From the NCBI GenBank assembly GCA_038242095.1, contig JBBSSJ010000216.1, positions 1-7,906 on the forward strand: a DNA stretch of 7,906 nt. The letters run 5' to 3'. The translations under genes and the position numbers were made by a program. This document shows positions 1 to 6,076 of the stretch, piece by piece (position 1 is the first letter of the stretch; each line of letters opens with the position of its first letter). The notes beneath the pieces were generated by a model, which had not been told where the DNA came from, ran no database searches, and saw only the letters and a program-made list of their open reading frames with translations. The stretch is from Persicitalea sp038242095 (GTDB lineage Bacteria > Bacteroidota > Bacteroidia > Cytophagales > Spirosomataceae).

Positions 1-1151
1 ACATCGAAGAGGTAAATGTCAGTTTTGGCGGAACCCACATTCAGGTTTCCTCGATCTCGCCCAACATGGTCAGACCTACCTCGGCCGCCAGTAATGAAGT
101 CACGCAGGACGACGTCGACCATTTGATCAAAGATCAGTACCGCGCCCAAACCGAACCCAATCACGAAGTGATGCATATCATTCCGGGTGAGTTCACCGTT
201 GACAACGGAAAGGGCGTCAAAGAACCCGTTGGTCGGATCGGCGTGCGACTGGGCGGTGAATTTTTGGTCGTTTCCAGCAACAAACAAGCGATCGATGTGA
301 CGAAAAAAAGTTTGCTGACTGCCGGACCGGGCATCGATTACAACCAATTATTGCTGGCGCCGATTGCGGCCGGTATGGCTGTGTTGAGCGACGAAGAAAT
401 GGCAGCCGGAACGGTTTTAGTAGACATTGGTGACCACGTAACCGACCTCGTGATTTATCAGGGGGGTATGATTCGGCACATTGCCTCGTTTCCCATCGCG
501 GGTCAGCACATCACGGCCGACCTACAGATCGGCTGCGGTATTCAGAACGAAAACGCCGAGAACCTGAAAAGGCAGCAGGGCGAATCCCTGTCGGAAAGCG
601 TGCCGCTGAACATGGAGATTCTGGTGAATTTCCTGCAAGGACATCCACCTCGTCGGGTACTACGCAAAAATATGGCGCTGATCATCGAGGAACGGTTGAA
701 GGAAATCGCGGCCATGGTTTACGCCGAGGTACTTGAATCCGGTTTTGCCGATTTACTGGTAGGTGGCATGGTGCTCACGGGAGGCACAGCTAATCTACCC
801 GAAATTGAAACCTTGTTCTCCCGGGTGGCTGATGGCATGTTGGTACGGGTGGGCATTCCGGTTAACCTGGCCAATACCCCAATGGCGGACGAAGTGAGTA
901 GCACCAGCTACGCTACGGCGCTGGGATTAGCCTGGGCCGGACTTAAAAGAGTCGACGCCCGCGTAGAATCTATTTGCCCATCATCCGCGCCGACTTTCGA
1001 TCAGGGAAGGCAACGGGATGAAAAGCGCCCTCGCCCAGAGGCGAATCCGTCGCTCCCCTTCGGGAGCGGCAAAACGTTCCCAAGTTGGGGCGGGTTGAAG
1101 AATCTGTTTGGTAATAATGAAAAAGACGATAAAACCGGAGGCTCTTATTGA
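1..1151 (+). CDS. ftsA: Cell division protein FtsA, 3' part (N-terminus outside window)
   Basis: FtsA is the actin-like ATPase that tethers FtsZ to the inner face of the membrane and recruits later divisome proteins. The frame is open from base 3 (I-E-E-V-N-V...), so the true start lies upstream; the first in-frame ATG, at 66, is internal. About 382 residues are visible. Counting from the ATG at 66, the SHS2/1C-like part comes first (about residues 10-80), then a phosphate-binding segment VLVDIGDHVTDL (117-128), then the adenosine-site motif LTGGT (237-241). After A-L-G-L-A-W (285-290) comes a variable, Pro/Arg-rich linker (about 300-338), then a short WGGLKNLFG segment (341-349) that resembles the amphipathic membrane-targeting helix of FtsA. 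Two oddities are that the usual glycine-rich DIGGGTTD loop reads DIGDHVTD, and that the linker DNA is full of palindromes. ftsZ follows after 42 bases, as expected for the division cluster. Identity is secure; ATP binding is untested. Confidence 0.95.
   Translation, partial: IEEVNVSFGGTHIQVSSISPNMVRPTSAASNEVTQDDVDHLIKDQYRAQTEPNHEVMHIIPGEFTVDNGKGVKEPVGRIGVRLGGEFLVVSSNKQAIDVTKKSLLTAGPGIDYNQLLLAPIAAGMAVLSDEEMAAGTVLVDIGDHVTDLVIYQGGMIRHIASFPIAGQHITADLQIGCGIQNENAENLKRQQGESLSESVPLNMEILVNFLQGHPPRRVLRKNMALIIEERLKEIAAMVYAEVLESGFADLLVGGMVLTGGTANLPEIETLFSRVADGMLVRVGIPVNLANTPMADEVSSTSYATALGLAWAGLKRVDARVESICPSSAPTFDQGRQRDEKRPRPEANPSLPFGSGKTFPSWGGLKNLFGNNEKDDKTGGSY
1031..1089. repeat. Palindrome-rich, repeat-like segment inside ftsA linker
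   Basis: Three inverted repeats lie in a row: TCGCC/GGCGA with a CAGA loop (1031-1044); a 9-bp stem including one G-U pair with a CTTC loop (1049-1070, core CGCTCCC/GGGAGCG); and CCCAA/TTGGG (1079-1089). The density is unlike the rest of ftsA and resembles interspersed palindromic elements seen in many bacterial genomes. The segment is translated in frame as the Pro/Arg-rich FtsA linker. Whether it is a multicopy element cannot be told from one copy. Confidence 0.45.
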
Positions 1152-1193
1152 GCTTCTGATTATATATCCGTAAAGCGAAAAGTGCACACACGA

Positions 1194-2648
1194 ATGGATA
1201 ATGACTTATTGAACGCCTTAAATCAAGATTATACCGTGAATGGAATTGAAGAGATTACGGTAGAAGAACCTGCCATCATCAAGGTAATCGGCGTAGGTGG
1301 AGGCGGTAGCAATGCCGTTAACTACATGTACGAGCGAAAGATCAAGGATGTGGAATTTGCGGTGTGTAACACCGACCGTCAGGCACTTTTGAAGAGTAAC
1401 GTCCCAACTAAAATCCAACTCGGCGCCAAGCTTACCAAGGGATTGGGAGCGGGCATGGAAATTAGCCAGGGACGCGAAGCCGCACTAGAGACTATTGAGG
1501 AAATCAAGGCCCTGCTTGGCGGTGCTACCCAAATGGTATTCATCACGGCGGGTATGGGAGGTGGTACGGGTACCGGTGCCGCGCCGGTGATCGCCCAGAT
1601 CGCCAAGGAGATGAAGTTGCTTACCGTAGCCGTAGTCACCTCTCCTTACTCATGGGAGGGAAAGTTGAAAATTAAGCACGCCAACGAGGGTATCGAAGAG
1701 CTAAGAAAATGCAGCGATACCGTGCTGGTAGTACTCAACGACAAGCTGGAAGAGCTTTACAAAAACATGAAAATCACGGAGGCTTTCGCACAGGCTGATA
1801 GCATTCTGCTTAACGCCGTGAAGAGTATTTCCGAGATCATCACCACCAGCGGTACCATCAACACGGACTTTAAAGACGTAGAGCGGGTACTGAAAAATGC
1901 CGGACAATCCGTGATGGGTACGGCTTCTGTATCGGGTGAAAATCGGGCGTACGAAGCTATACGACAGGCGCTGGATTCACCTTTGCTCAATGACCGCGAA
2001 ATCAAAGGCGCCGAGCGCATCCTGGTGACGCTGGCCTCCAGTGAGGCGCACGAAGCTGAGATGTGGGAACAGCGTGAAATTTGGAAATATGTACTCTCGC
2101 AGGTTGGCGGCGAAGCGCACTTGTTCAAGCTGGGTACGATTACCGACAACACACTGGGCGAAAGCCTGCGCGTGACGGTAGTAGCCGCCGGTTTCGATGG
2201 TGTGGCGCTATCGCCAGCGAAATCAGAGCCCGAGCCCAAAGTTGTTGAAGAGCTTCTGGAACTGGAACCGGTTGATGAGCTGACGGAAGAAGCTTTCGCA
2301 CAAGCCTTTGAAATGTCGGCCGATGTTGAAGTAGGAACGCTCACAAGTTCAGATGCGCTCGTGATGGCTGCGCCGCAACACGATGCGGGTGACTATTACG
2401 ACGAGGAGGATTATCCTTACGCTTCCGGCCACGTAACTTCATTGGGTGCAGCATCACAACGAAAATCAGGCGATTGGGATGACGCCGAGTACGACCGTAT
2501 CCGCGAAATGGTGGAAGGTTTCCGGAATAAAGCCAGGGTCGACTGGGATGAGTTGGAGCGTAGCCCGGCTTATCGACGCAGTGGGCTGGAGCTTTGGAAA
2601 CGGCCCGACATTCCGGCCACCGAAATGGAGCAGATTCGCTTGAATTGA
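1194..2648 (+). CDS. ftsZ: Cell division protein FtsZ
   Basis: FtsZ is the tubulin-like GTPase that polymerises into the Z-ring at midcell. With the ATG at 1194 the protein has 484 residues. Visible motifs are VGGGGSNAV (34-42), the tubulin signature GGGTGTG (122-128), the WEGK segment of the GTP site (154-157), and the catalytic T7 loop with N223, D225 and D228 in INTDFKDV. The GTPase and C-terminal domains end near residue 338. An acidic linker of roughly 100 residues follows, then PAYRRSG and a short tail ending in RLN. A GTG at 1182 would add four residues (M-H-T-R). I prefer the ATG, but neither start has a Shine-Dalgarno sequence, which is normal for Bacteroidota. The E. coli R142 position appears to be Lys (K159). 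The tail seems shorter than in many Bacteroidota FtsZ proteins. A strong terminator lies 16 bases after the stop, so this is the last gene of its transcript. Confidence 0.97.
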   Translation: MDNDLLNALNQDYTVNGIEEITVEEPAIIKVIGVGGGGSNAVNYMYERKIKDVEFAVCNTDRQALLKSNVPTKIQLGAKLTKGLGAGMEISQGREAALETIEEIKALLGGATQMVFITAGMGGGTGTGAAPVIAQIAKEMKLLTVAVVTSPYSWEGKLKIKHANEGIEELRKCSDTVLVVLNDKLEELYKNMKITEAFAQADSILLNAVKSISEIITTSGTINTDFKDVERVLKNAGQSVMGTASVSGENRAYEAIRQALDSPLLNDREIKGAERILVTLASSEAHEAEMWEQREIWKYVLSQVGGEAHLFKLGTITDNTLGESLRVTVVAAGFDGVALSPAKSEPEPKVVEELLELEPVDELTEEAFAQAFEMSADVEVGTLTSSDALVMAAPQHDAGDYYDEEDYPYASGHVTSLGAASQRKSGDWDDAEYDRIREMVEGFRNKARVDWDELERSPAYRRSGLELWKRPDIPATEMEQIRLN

Positions 2649-2664
2649 ATAGTTTTAGACGAAG

Positions 2665-2699
2665 AAGGCGGGGAGCAATCCCTGCCTTTTTCGTTTTTT
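2665..2699 (+). terminator. Intrinsic terminator after ftsZ
   Basis: The arms 2666-2674 (AGGCGGGGA) and 2679-2687 (TCCCTGCCT) pair over 9 bp with one G-U wobble, closing a GCAA (GNRA) tetraloop at 2675-2678. An A-T pair (2665/2688) extends the stem. The stem runs into T-rich sequence (2687-2691 and 2694-2699). This is the best terminator in the window and marks the end of the ftsA-ftsZ transcript. Confidence 0.88.
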
Positions 2700-3031
2700 C
2701 GAATGTTTAAACAACACCAATTGTTTTCTACCTGACCACAACACCACCTCGTTCACAAAGCGATCGGCTGGGCATTGCGTACAGTAAGAATGTGCTACCC
2801 TTACGCCACACCAGTAAGAGACTCCCGCCTGCGCGACGCCCGTACTGCCTGACTTATAAGTTGAAATTTCGTTTCCCCATCCCTTGGTACAAAACCCAGG
2901 TATCCGTCCTAATATTCAGGACTGGCTAAGCAATAATGACTATATTTGACGCCCGATTGTTTTGAGCAACAGCCGGAAATTCCTTTGCAGAAAACTGATA
3001 ATCAACGCCTTAAAAGCTTTTTGTACCCACT
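2700..3031. other. Intergenic spacer ftsZ-accD, no supported gene
   Basis: About 330 bases hold no convincing coding sequence on either strand; the longest readings are about 20 codons with no recognisable features. The spacer contains a perfect 10-bp palindrome ACTTATAAGT (2852-2861), a Bacteroidota-type -7 box (2941-2948), and a second perfect 10-bp palindrome AAAAGCTTTT (3012-3021) ten bases before the accD start. I see no tRNA, no insertion-sequence ends and no clear structured RNA. The most likely role is the promoter region and untranslated leader of accD. Confidence 0.6.
2941..2948 (+). promoter_or_regulatory. Probable accD promoter, -7 box
   Basis: TATATTTG matches the Bacteroidota -7 consensus TAnnTTTG exactly. 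No clear TTTG/TTG -33 box is present at the usual distance, so the call rests on one element. Transcription from here would give an untranslated leader of roughly 75 bases before the accD ATG. A separate promoter is expected because the ftsZ terminator lies upstream. Confidence 0.5.
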
Positions 3032-3874
3032 ATGTCTTGGTTTATTCGTAAAGAAAAGGGAATCAATACCCCCACCGAAATGAAGCGTGAAGCGCCCGAC
3101 GGTCTGTGGTACATGTGTCCTAATTGCAAGAAAATAATGCAGACCCGCGAGCATAAGCTCAATGCTTACACATGCGAGCACTGCAACTACCACGAGAAAA
3201 TCGGTTCTGAAGCTTTTTTCGAAGTGCTTTTCGATGACAATCAGTTTACCGAGCTGGACGAAAACATGACTTCGGCCGACCCGCTAAACTTTACTGACAC
3301 CAAGGCCTATCCAGACCGCATTGAAAATACGATGGCCAAAACGGGTCTGAAGGATGCGGTACGTACCGCCTTCGGCAAGATGAACGATCTGGACATTGTG
3401 ATTGCTTGCATGGATTTCAACTTTATCGGGGGTTCGATGGGCTCGGTGGTGGGCGAGAAGATCGCGCGCGCCATCGATTATGCCCTCAAAAATAAGTTGC
3501 CTTTTTTGATGATTTCCCGCTCCGGAGGGGCGCGAATGATGGAAGCTGGTTATTCACTGATGCAAATGGCCAAAACCTCCGCTAAGTTGGCCTTACTCTC
3601 GGAAGCGCGTATTCCGTACATATCGCTGCTGACCGATCCCACGACGGGCGGGGTCACGGCCTCATACGCCATGCTTGGCGATTTCAATATTTCGGAACCT
3701 AATGCACTCATTGGATTTGCCGGACCGCGCGTTATCCGCGAAACCATAGGGAAGGACCTGCCGAAAGGTTTCCAAAGCGCCGAATTCGTACTGGAGCACG
3801 GTTTTCTGGATTTCATCGTTGATCGTAAAGACCTGAAAGACAAATTGGCAAGTTTGTTGAATATGCTTGTTTAA
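3032..3874 (+). CDS. accD: Acetyl-CoA carboxylase carboxyltransferase subunit beta
   Basis: AccD pairs with AccA (not in this window) to form the carboxyltransferase half of cytosolic acetyl-CoA carboxylase. It moves the carboxyl group from carboxybiotin to acetyl-CoA to make malonyl-CoA, the first committed step of fatty-acid synthesis. The protein has 280 residues, the usual size. An N-terminal zinc ribbon uses C29, C32, C48 and C51 (CPNC...CEHC). The crotonase-fold core shows FIGGSMGSVVGEK (131-143), SGGARMMEAG (164-173), TDPTTGGVTASYAMLGD (201-217) and GFAGPRVI (228-235), all family signatures. The start M-S-W-F-I-R-K is the expected N-terminus. There is no Shine-Dalgarno sequence; the start is preceded by a short palindrome and a T-rich stretch. 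It probably has its own promoter (box at 2941-2948). The radical SAM gene follows after 92 bases on the same strand with no terminator seen between, so co-transcription is possible. Confidence 0.97.
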   Translation: MSWFIRKEKGINTPTEMKREAPDGLWYMCPNCKKIMQTREHKLNAYTCEHCNYHEKIGSEAFFEVLFDDNQFTELDENMTSADPLNFTDTKAYPDRIENTMAKTGLKDAVRTAFGKMNDLDIVIACMDFNFIGGSMGSVVGEKIARAIDYALKNKLPFLMISRSGGARMMEAGYSLMQMAKTSAKLALLSEARIPYISLLTDPTTGGVTASYAMLGDFNISEPNALIGFAGPRVIRETIGKDLPKGFQSAEFVLEHGFLDFIVDRKDLKDKLASLLNMLV

Positions 3875-3928
3875 AGCTAAGCTGACTAATCAGGACGCGG
3901 CTGGGGGACCTCAATAGTTCACAACGCG

Positions 3929-3966
3929 CTACCCATCATTCAACATTTATCACTCATCATTATTGA
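3929..3966 (+). promoter_or_regulatory. G-free, CATCATT-repeat leader before radical SAM gene
   Basis: Bases 3929-3964 contain no G and consist of degenerate CATCATT/CATTTATCA units, ending two bases before the ATG at 3967. Such a leader would be unstructured and offers no Shine-Dalgarno pairing, which fits Bacteroidota translation starts. A similar G-free stretch lies before smpB (5469-5509). Its role in initiation is an inference. Confidence 0.4.
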
Positions 3967-4944
3967 ATGCGGCTGGTTTCTAATCCTGTACTGTGCAACT
4001 ACTATCTCACGTATCGCTGCAATGCGTCCTGCGGTTTTTGTGATATATGGGAGCGACCCTCACCCTACGTTACGCTCGAAAATTTCCGACAGAATCTTAA
4101 CGACCTAAAAGCGCTGGGCATTAAGGTGATCGACTTCACGGGCGGTGAGCCATTACTGCATCGGCAGCTCGATTTGTTATTGCGGGAAGCCAAGCGTCAG
4201 GGAATGATTACCACCGTAACGACCAACGGGCTCCTATATCCGAAGTATGCCGAACGACTGCGGGGATTGGTGGATATGCTGCACTTTTCATTGGATTCGC
4301 CAATTCGCGAAGAGCACGATAAATCGCGCAATGTAAAGTGCTTCGATAAAGTGATGGAATCCATCGCCATTGCCCGGGAACTTGGCGAACGTCCCGACAT
4401 TCTTTTCACGGTTTTTGAGGAGAGCATCCACCAAATTGACACCTTACGACGCGAAATCTGCCAGCCGAATGATTTGGTTCTAATTCTGAATCCGGTTTTC
4501 GAGTATAATTCGGTGGGAGGCAATTTGTCCAAAAAAGCGCTGGCCGAACTTACCTACTGGGGAAAGCAGAAAAACGTCTATCTTAACGATGCTTTTGTGC
4601 AACTCCGCCTCGATGGGGGCAATCACGTCGAAGATCCCATTTGTAAAGCGGCCAGTACCACACTCGTTATCTCACCCGAGAATAAACTGGTGCTGCCCTG
4701 TTACCATTTAGGATTGAAAGAATTTCCGATTGAAGGGAATCTTAAAGCACTCTACCACTCCGATGAGGTGCAGAAACTCGTGGCGCTGGAAGGCCGCTTA
4801 CCCGCCTGCGAAGGCTGCGCCATCAATTGTTACATGCAGCCCTCCTTTGCGGTGGAAACGAACAAATACTTTTGGAAGGCGTTGCCGAGTACTCTAAAGT
4901 ACAATTGGATCAAAGGTACCTGGAAGCAAATGCTACCTTTTTAA
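3967..4944 (+). CDS. Radical SAM protein with SPASM/twitch-like C-terminus, function unknown
   Basis: This is a 325-residue radical SAM enzyme. The [4Fe-4S] cluster that cleaves S-adenosylmethionine is bound by C18, C22 and C25 (YRCNASCGFCDIW). The SAM-contacting GGEP motif is at 59-62, and TTVTTNG (82-88) and HFSLD (106-110) mark later strands of the partial TIM barrel. The C-terminal part has C226 (DPIC), C245 (LPCYH) and a CEGCAINC cluster (C281, C284, C288). This would suit one auxiliary Fe-S cluster, as in SPASM/twitch enzymes that modify peptides or sugars, though the spacing is reduced compared with full SPASM domains. The protein ends in an aromatic/basic segment (YFWKALPSTLKYNWIKGTWK) that might touch a membrane. 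It lies 92 bases after accD, with no precursor-peptide ORF or partner enzyme beside it. The ATG at 3967 directly follows a G-free, CATCATT-rich leader. The family call is firm; the substrate cannot be read. Confidence 0.9.
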   Translation: MRLVSNPVLCNYYLTYRCNASCGFCDIWERPSPYVTLENFRQNLNDLKALGIKVIDFTGGEPLLHRQLDLLLREAKRQGMITTVTTNGLLYPKYAERLRGLVDMLHFSLDSPIREEHDKSRNVKCFDKVMESIAIARELGERPDILFTVFEESIHQIDTLRREICQPNDLVLILNPVFEYNSVGGNLSKKALAELTYWGKQKNVYLNDAFVQLRLDGGNHVEDPICKAASTTLVISPENKLVLPCYHLGLKEFPIEGNLKALYHSDEVQKLVALEGRLPACEGCAINCYMQPSFAVETNKYFWKALPSTLKYNWIKGTWKQMLPF

Positions 4945-4977
4945 AGGGTAAAGTCAAGAAGTCCCCGCGCCCACAAA

Positions 4978-5472
4978 TCATAAGCACGCCTCCTTCCTTC
5001 GCGTTTCGATGATGGCCGAAATCTTCCAGCCTGCTGCTGTTTCGATCAATGTAAATGCATTGACCCCGCAATGGCTGAACTCCTTTCCCCGGTAAAATTG
5101 GTACGGAGCCCATACGGTGGCCATTGGCCCATCCACCTGAATGACGACCTCGTAAATGCGCTCATCCCAAACATCCTGGTGCGGCGTACCGACGGCCTTA
5201 ATAAAACCCGCGATAGCACCGCCTTCGGTTTTGATCTCGCCTTTGGCGTCTTTCATGACCGTCTGCAAAGTAGCCGTGGATAGTACCGCCCGGCTTACCA
5301 GCGCCGAGTCGCCCGAGCGCATCCCCCGGAAAAGCTGATCGATTACCATCCGCACTTCTGCGTGTTCGGTTTGCGCTCGGACGGCCGAAGCGTTCAAAAT
5401 TAAGGTAAGCAGCACCCAGACAAAGCCCGCATTTTTAACTGTCGTTTTATCAAACATTGAATGTTTTGTCAT
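4978..5472 (-). CDS. Exported NTF2-like (putative lumazine-binding family) protein
   Basis: This is a 164-residue protein with an N-terminal signal peptide: a basic start, a hydrophobic core AGFVWVLLTLILNASA (15-30), and a likely cleavage after VRA (33). The mature part, about 131 residues, looks like one NTF2-fold domain: helices with LFRGMRSGDSALVSRAV (48-64), then strands with VWDERIYEVVIQVDGPMATVW (101-121), FYRGKEFSHCGVNAF (126-140) and GWKISAIIETRRKE (148-161). This pattern matches small Bacteroidota proteins annotated as nuclear transport factor 2 family or putative lumazine-binding. Their ligand is generally unknown and no catalytic residues can be assigned. A second ATG at residue 6 (start 5457) would give a more compact signal peptide and is an equally good start. 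The gene converges on the radical SAM gene (33 bases between stops) and diverges from smpB across about 40-55 bases. No promoter box is evident. Confidence 0.78.
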   Translation of the reverse strand: MTKHSMFDKTTVKNAGFVWVLLTLILNASAVRAQTEHAEVRMVIDQLFRGMRSGDSALVSRAVLSTATLQTVMKDAKGEIKTEGGAIAGFIKAVGTPHQDVWDERIYEVVIQVDGPMATVWAPYQFYRGKEFSHCGVNAFTLIETAAGWKISAIIETRRKEACL

Positions 5473-5511
5473 AATTTTCCATTATCAATTCTCCTTTTTC
5501 CATTAAACAGA
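5469..5511 (+). promoter_or_regulatory. G-free leader before smpB, between divergent starts
   Basis: Bases 5469-5509 contain no G and are built from loosely repeated CATTATC / TTTTTCCATT units; the smpB ATG follows at 5512. No Shine-Dalgarno sequence is present for smpB. The same stretch read on the other strand is C-free and A/G-rich and forms the leader of the divergent NTF2-like gene. No TAnnTTTG box was found on either strand within it. Confidence 0.35.
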
Positions 5512-5970
5512 ATGTCCGACAAAATAGCCAAAAAAGTAAACATCTCGAATAGGCGCGCTTCGTTCGAATATTTTTTTCTCGATACTTACACCGCCGGGAT
5601 GGTGCTGACGGGAACCGAAATAAAATCCATCCGACAAGGAAAGGTCAATTTCCAGGATGCTTACTGCCTCTTTATGGAAGGTGAGTTGTTTGTGCGCAGT
5701 CTGCACATCTCGCCTTACACCGAAGGAACGCACTACAACCACGACCCCATTCGAGACCGAAAACTGCTGCTCAATAAGCGCGAATTGCGCCGTCTCGAAG
5801 AAAGCCTTAAAGACCAGGGACTGACGATCATTCCCGTCAAAATGTTTACCAGTGAGCGCGGGTTGGTTAAGATGAATATCGCCTTGGCCAAGGGTAAAAA
5901 GTTATACGACAAACGGGATTCTATCAAGGAACGCGACATTAAGCGCGAGACAGACCGCATGGGCTATTAA
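5512..5970 (+). CDS. smpB: SsrA-binding protein SmpB
   Basis: SmpB binds the tRNA-like end of tmRNA and carries it into the A site of stalled ribosomes for trans-translation. The chosen ATG at 5512 gives 152 residues, typical for the family (about 150-160). It starts M-S-D-K-I-A-K-K-V-N and leads straight into NRRASFEYFFLDTYTAGMVL, the family N-terminus, followed by GTEIKSIRQGKVNFQDAY. The C-terminal KGKKLYDKRDSIKERDIKRE is the conserved tail that enters the decoding channel. An earlier in-frame ATG at 5461 would add 17 hydrophobic residues translated from a G-free leader and would overlap the start of the divergent gene, so I reject it. The short gap to that gene leaves little room for a promoter, so regulatory sites may lie inside it. 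No ssrA/tmRNA gene is visible in the window. Confidence 0.96.
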   Translation: MSDKIAKKVNISNRRASFEYFFLDTYTAGMVLTGTEIKSIRQGKVNFQDAYCLFMEGELFVRSLHISPYTEGTHYNHDPIRDRKLLLNKRELRRLEESLKDQGLTIIPVKMFTSERGLVKMNIALAKGKKLYDKRDSIKERDIKRETDRMGY

Positions 5971-6006
5971 AGGCCTAAAATCCTTTTCATCAAAATTTTA
6001 CCAACA

Positions 6007-6043
6007 TTTGAATCCCGCATTATGTTAGTACTAGGTATATTTT
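6007..6043 (+). promoter_or_regulatory. Weak candidate promoter before the HNH gene
   Basis: TTTG at 6007-6010 and TATATTTT at 6036-6043 resemble the Bacteroidota -33 and -7 boxes. The last base of the -7 box is off consensus, and the 25-base spacer is longer than usual. The 106-base gap after smpB shows only a weak AAAGG/CCTTT hairpin near 5969-5987, so read-through from smpB is also plausible. Confidence 0.22.
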
Positions 6044-6076
6044 CTAAATTGCTCGGAAGAAAACACCTCGTCATTT

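Noticed and set aside
970..1191. Minus-strand frames across the end of ftsA (68 and 73 codons)
   Set aside because: They arise from the palindrome-rich segment and resemble spurious translations of repeats rather than proteins.
1757..2344. 195-codon open frame on the minus strand inside ftsZ
   Set aside because: Ser/Thr-rich, low-complexity translation antisense to a clearly real gene; no domain or start context supports it.
2782..2819. Direct repeat CAGTAAGA at 2782-2789 and 2812-2819, exactly 30 bases apart
   Set aside because: Only two 8-base copies in a 330-base spacer, which is expected by chance; not a CRISPR or iteron array.
2790..2852. Short ORF MCYPYATPVRDSRLRDARTA in the ftsZ-accD spacer
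   Set aside because: Twenty codons, no initiation context, no hydrophobic or motif content; likely chance.
4861..4880. TACTTTTG match to the -7 promoter consensus within the radical SAM gene
   Set aside because: Inside a coding region near its 3' end, followed by a convergent gene, so there is no downstream gene on this strand to drive nearby.
4934..4950. Hairpin TACCTTT/AAGGGTA spanning the radical SAM stop codon as a terminator
   Set aside because: Short, A/T-rich stem with a G-U pair and a 3-base loop, and no T-tract after it; not convincing as a terminator on either strand.
5461..5511. Longer smpB start adding MFCHNFPLSILLFPLNR
   Set aside because: The extra residues translate a G-free leader, are not part of the SmpB family, and the reading overlaps the start of the divergent gene.
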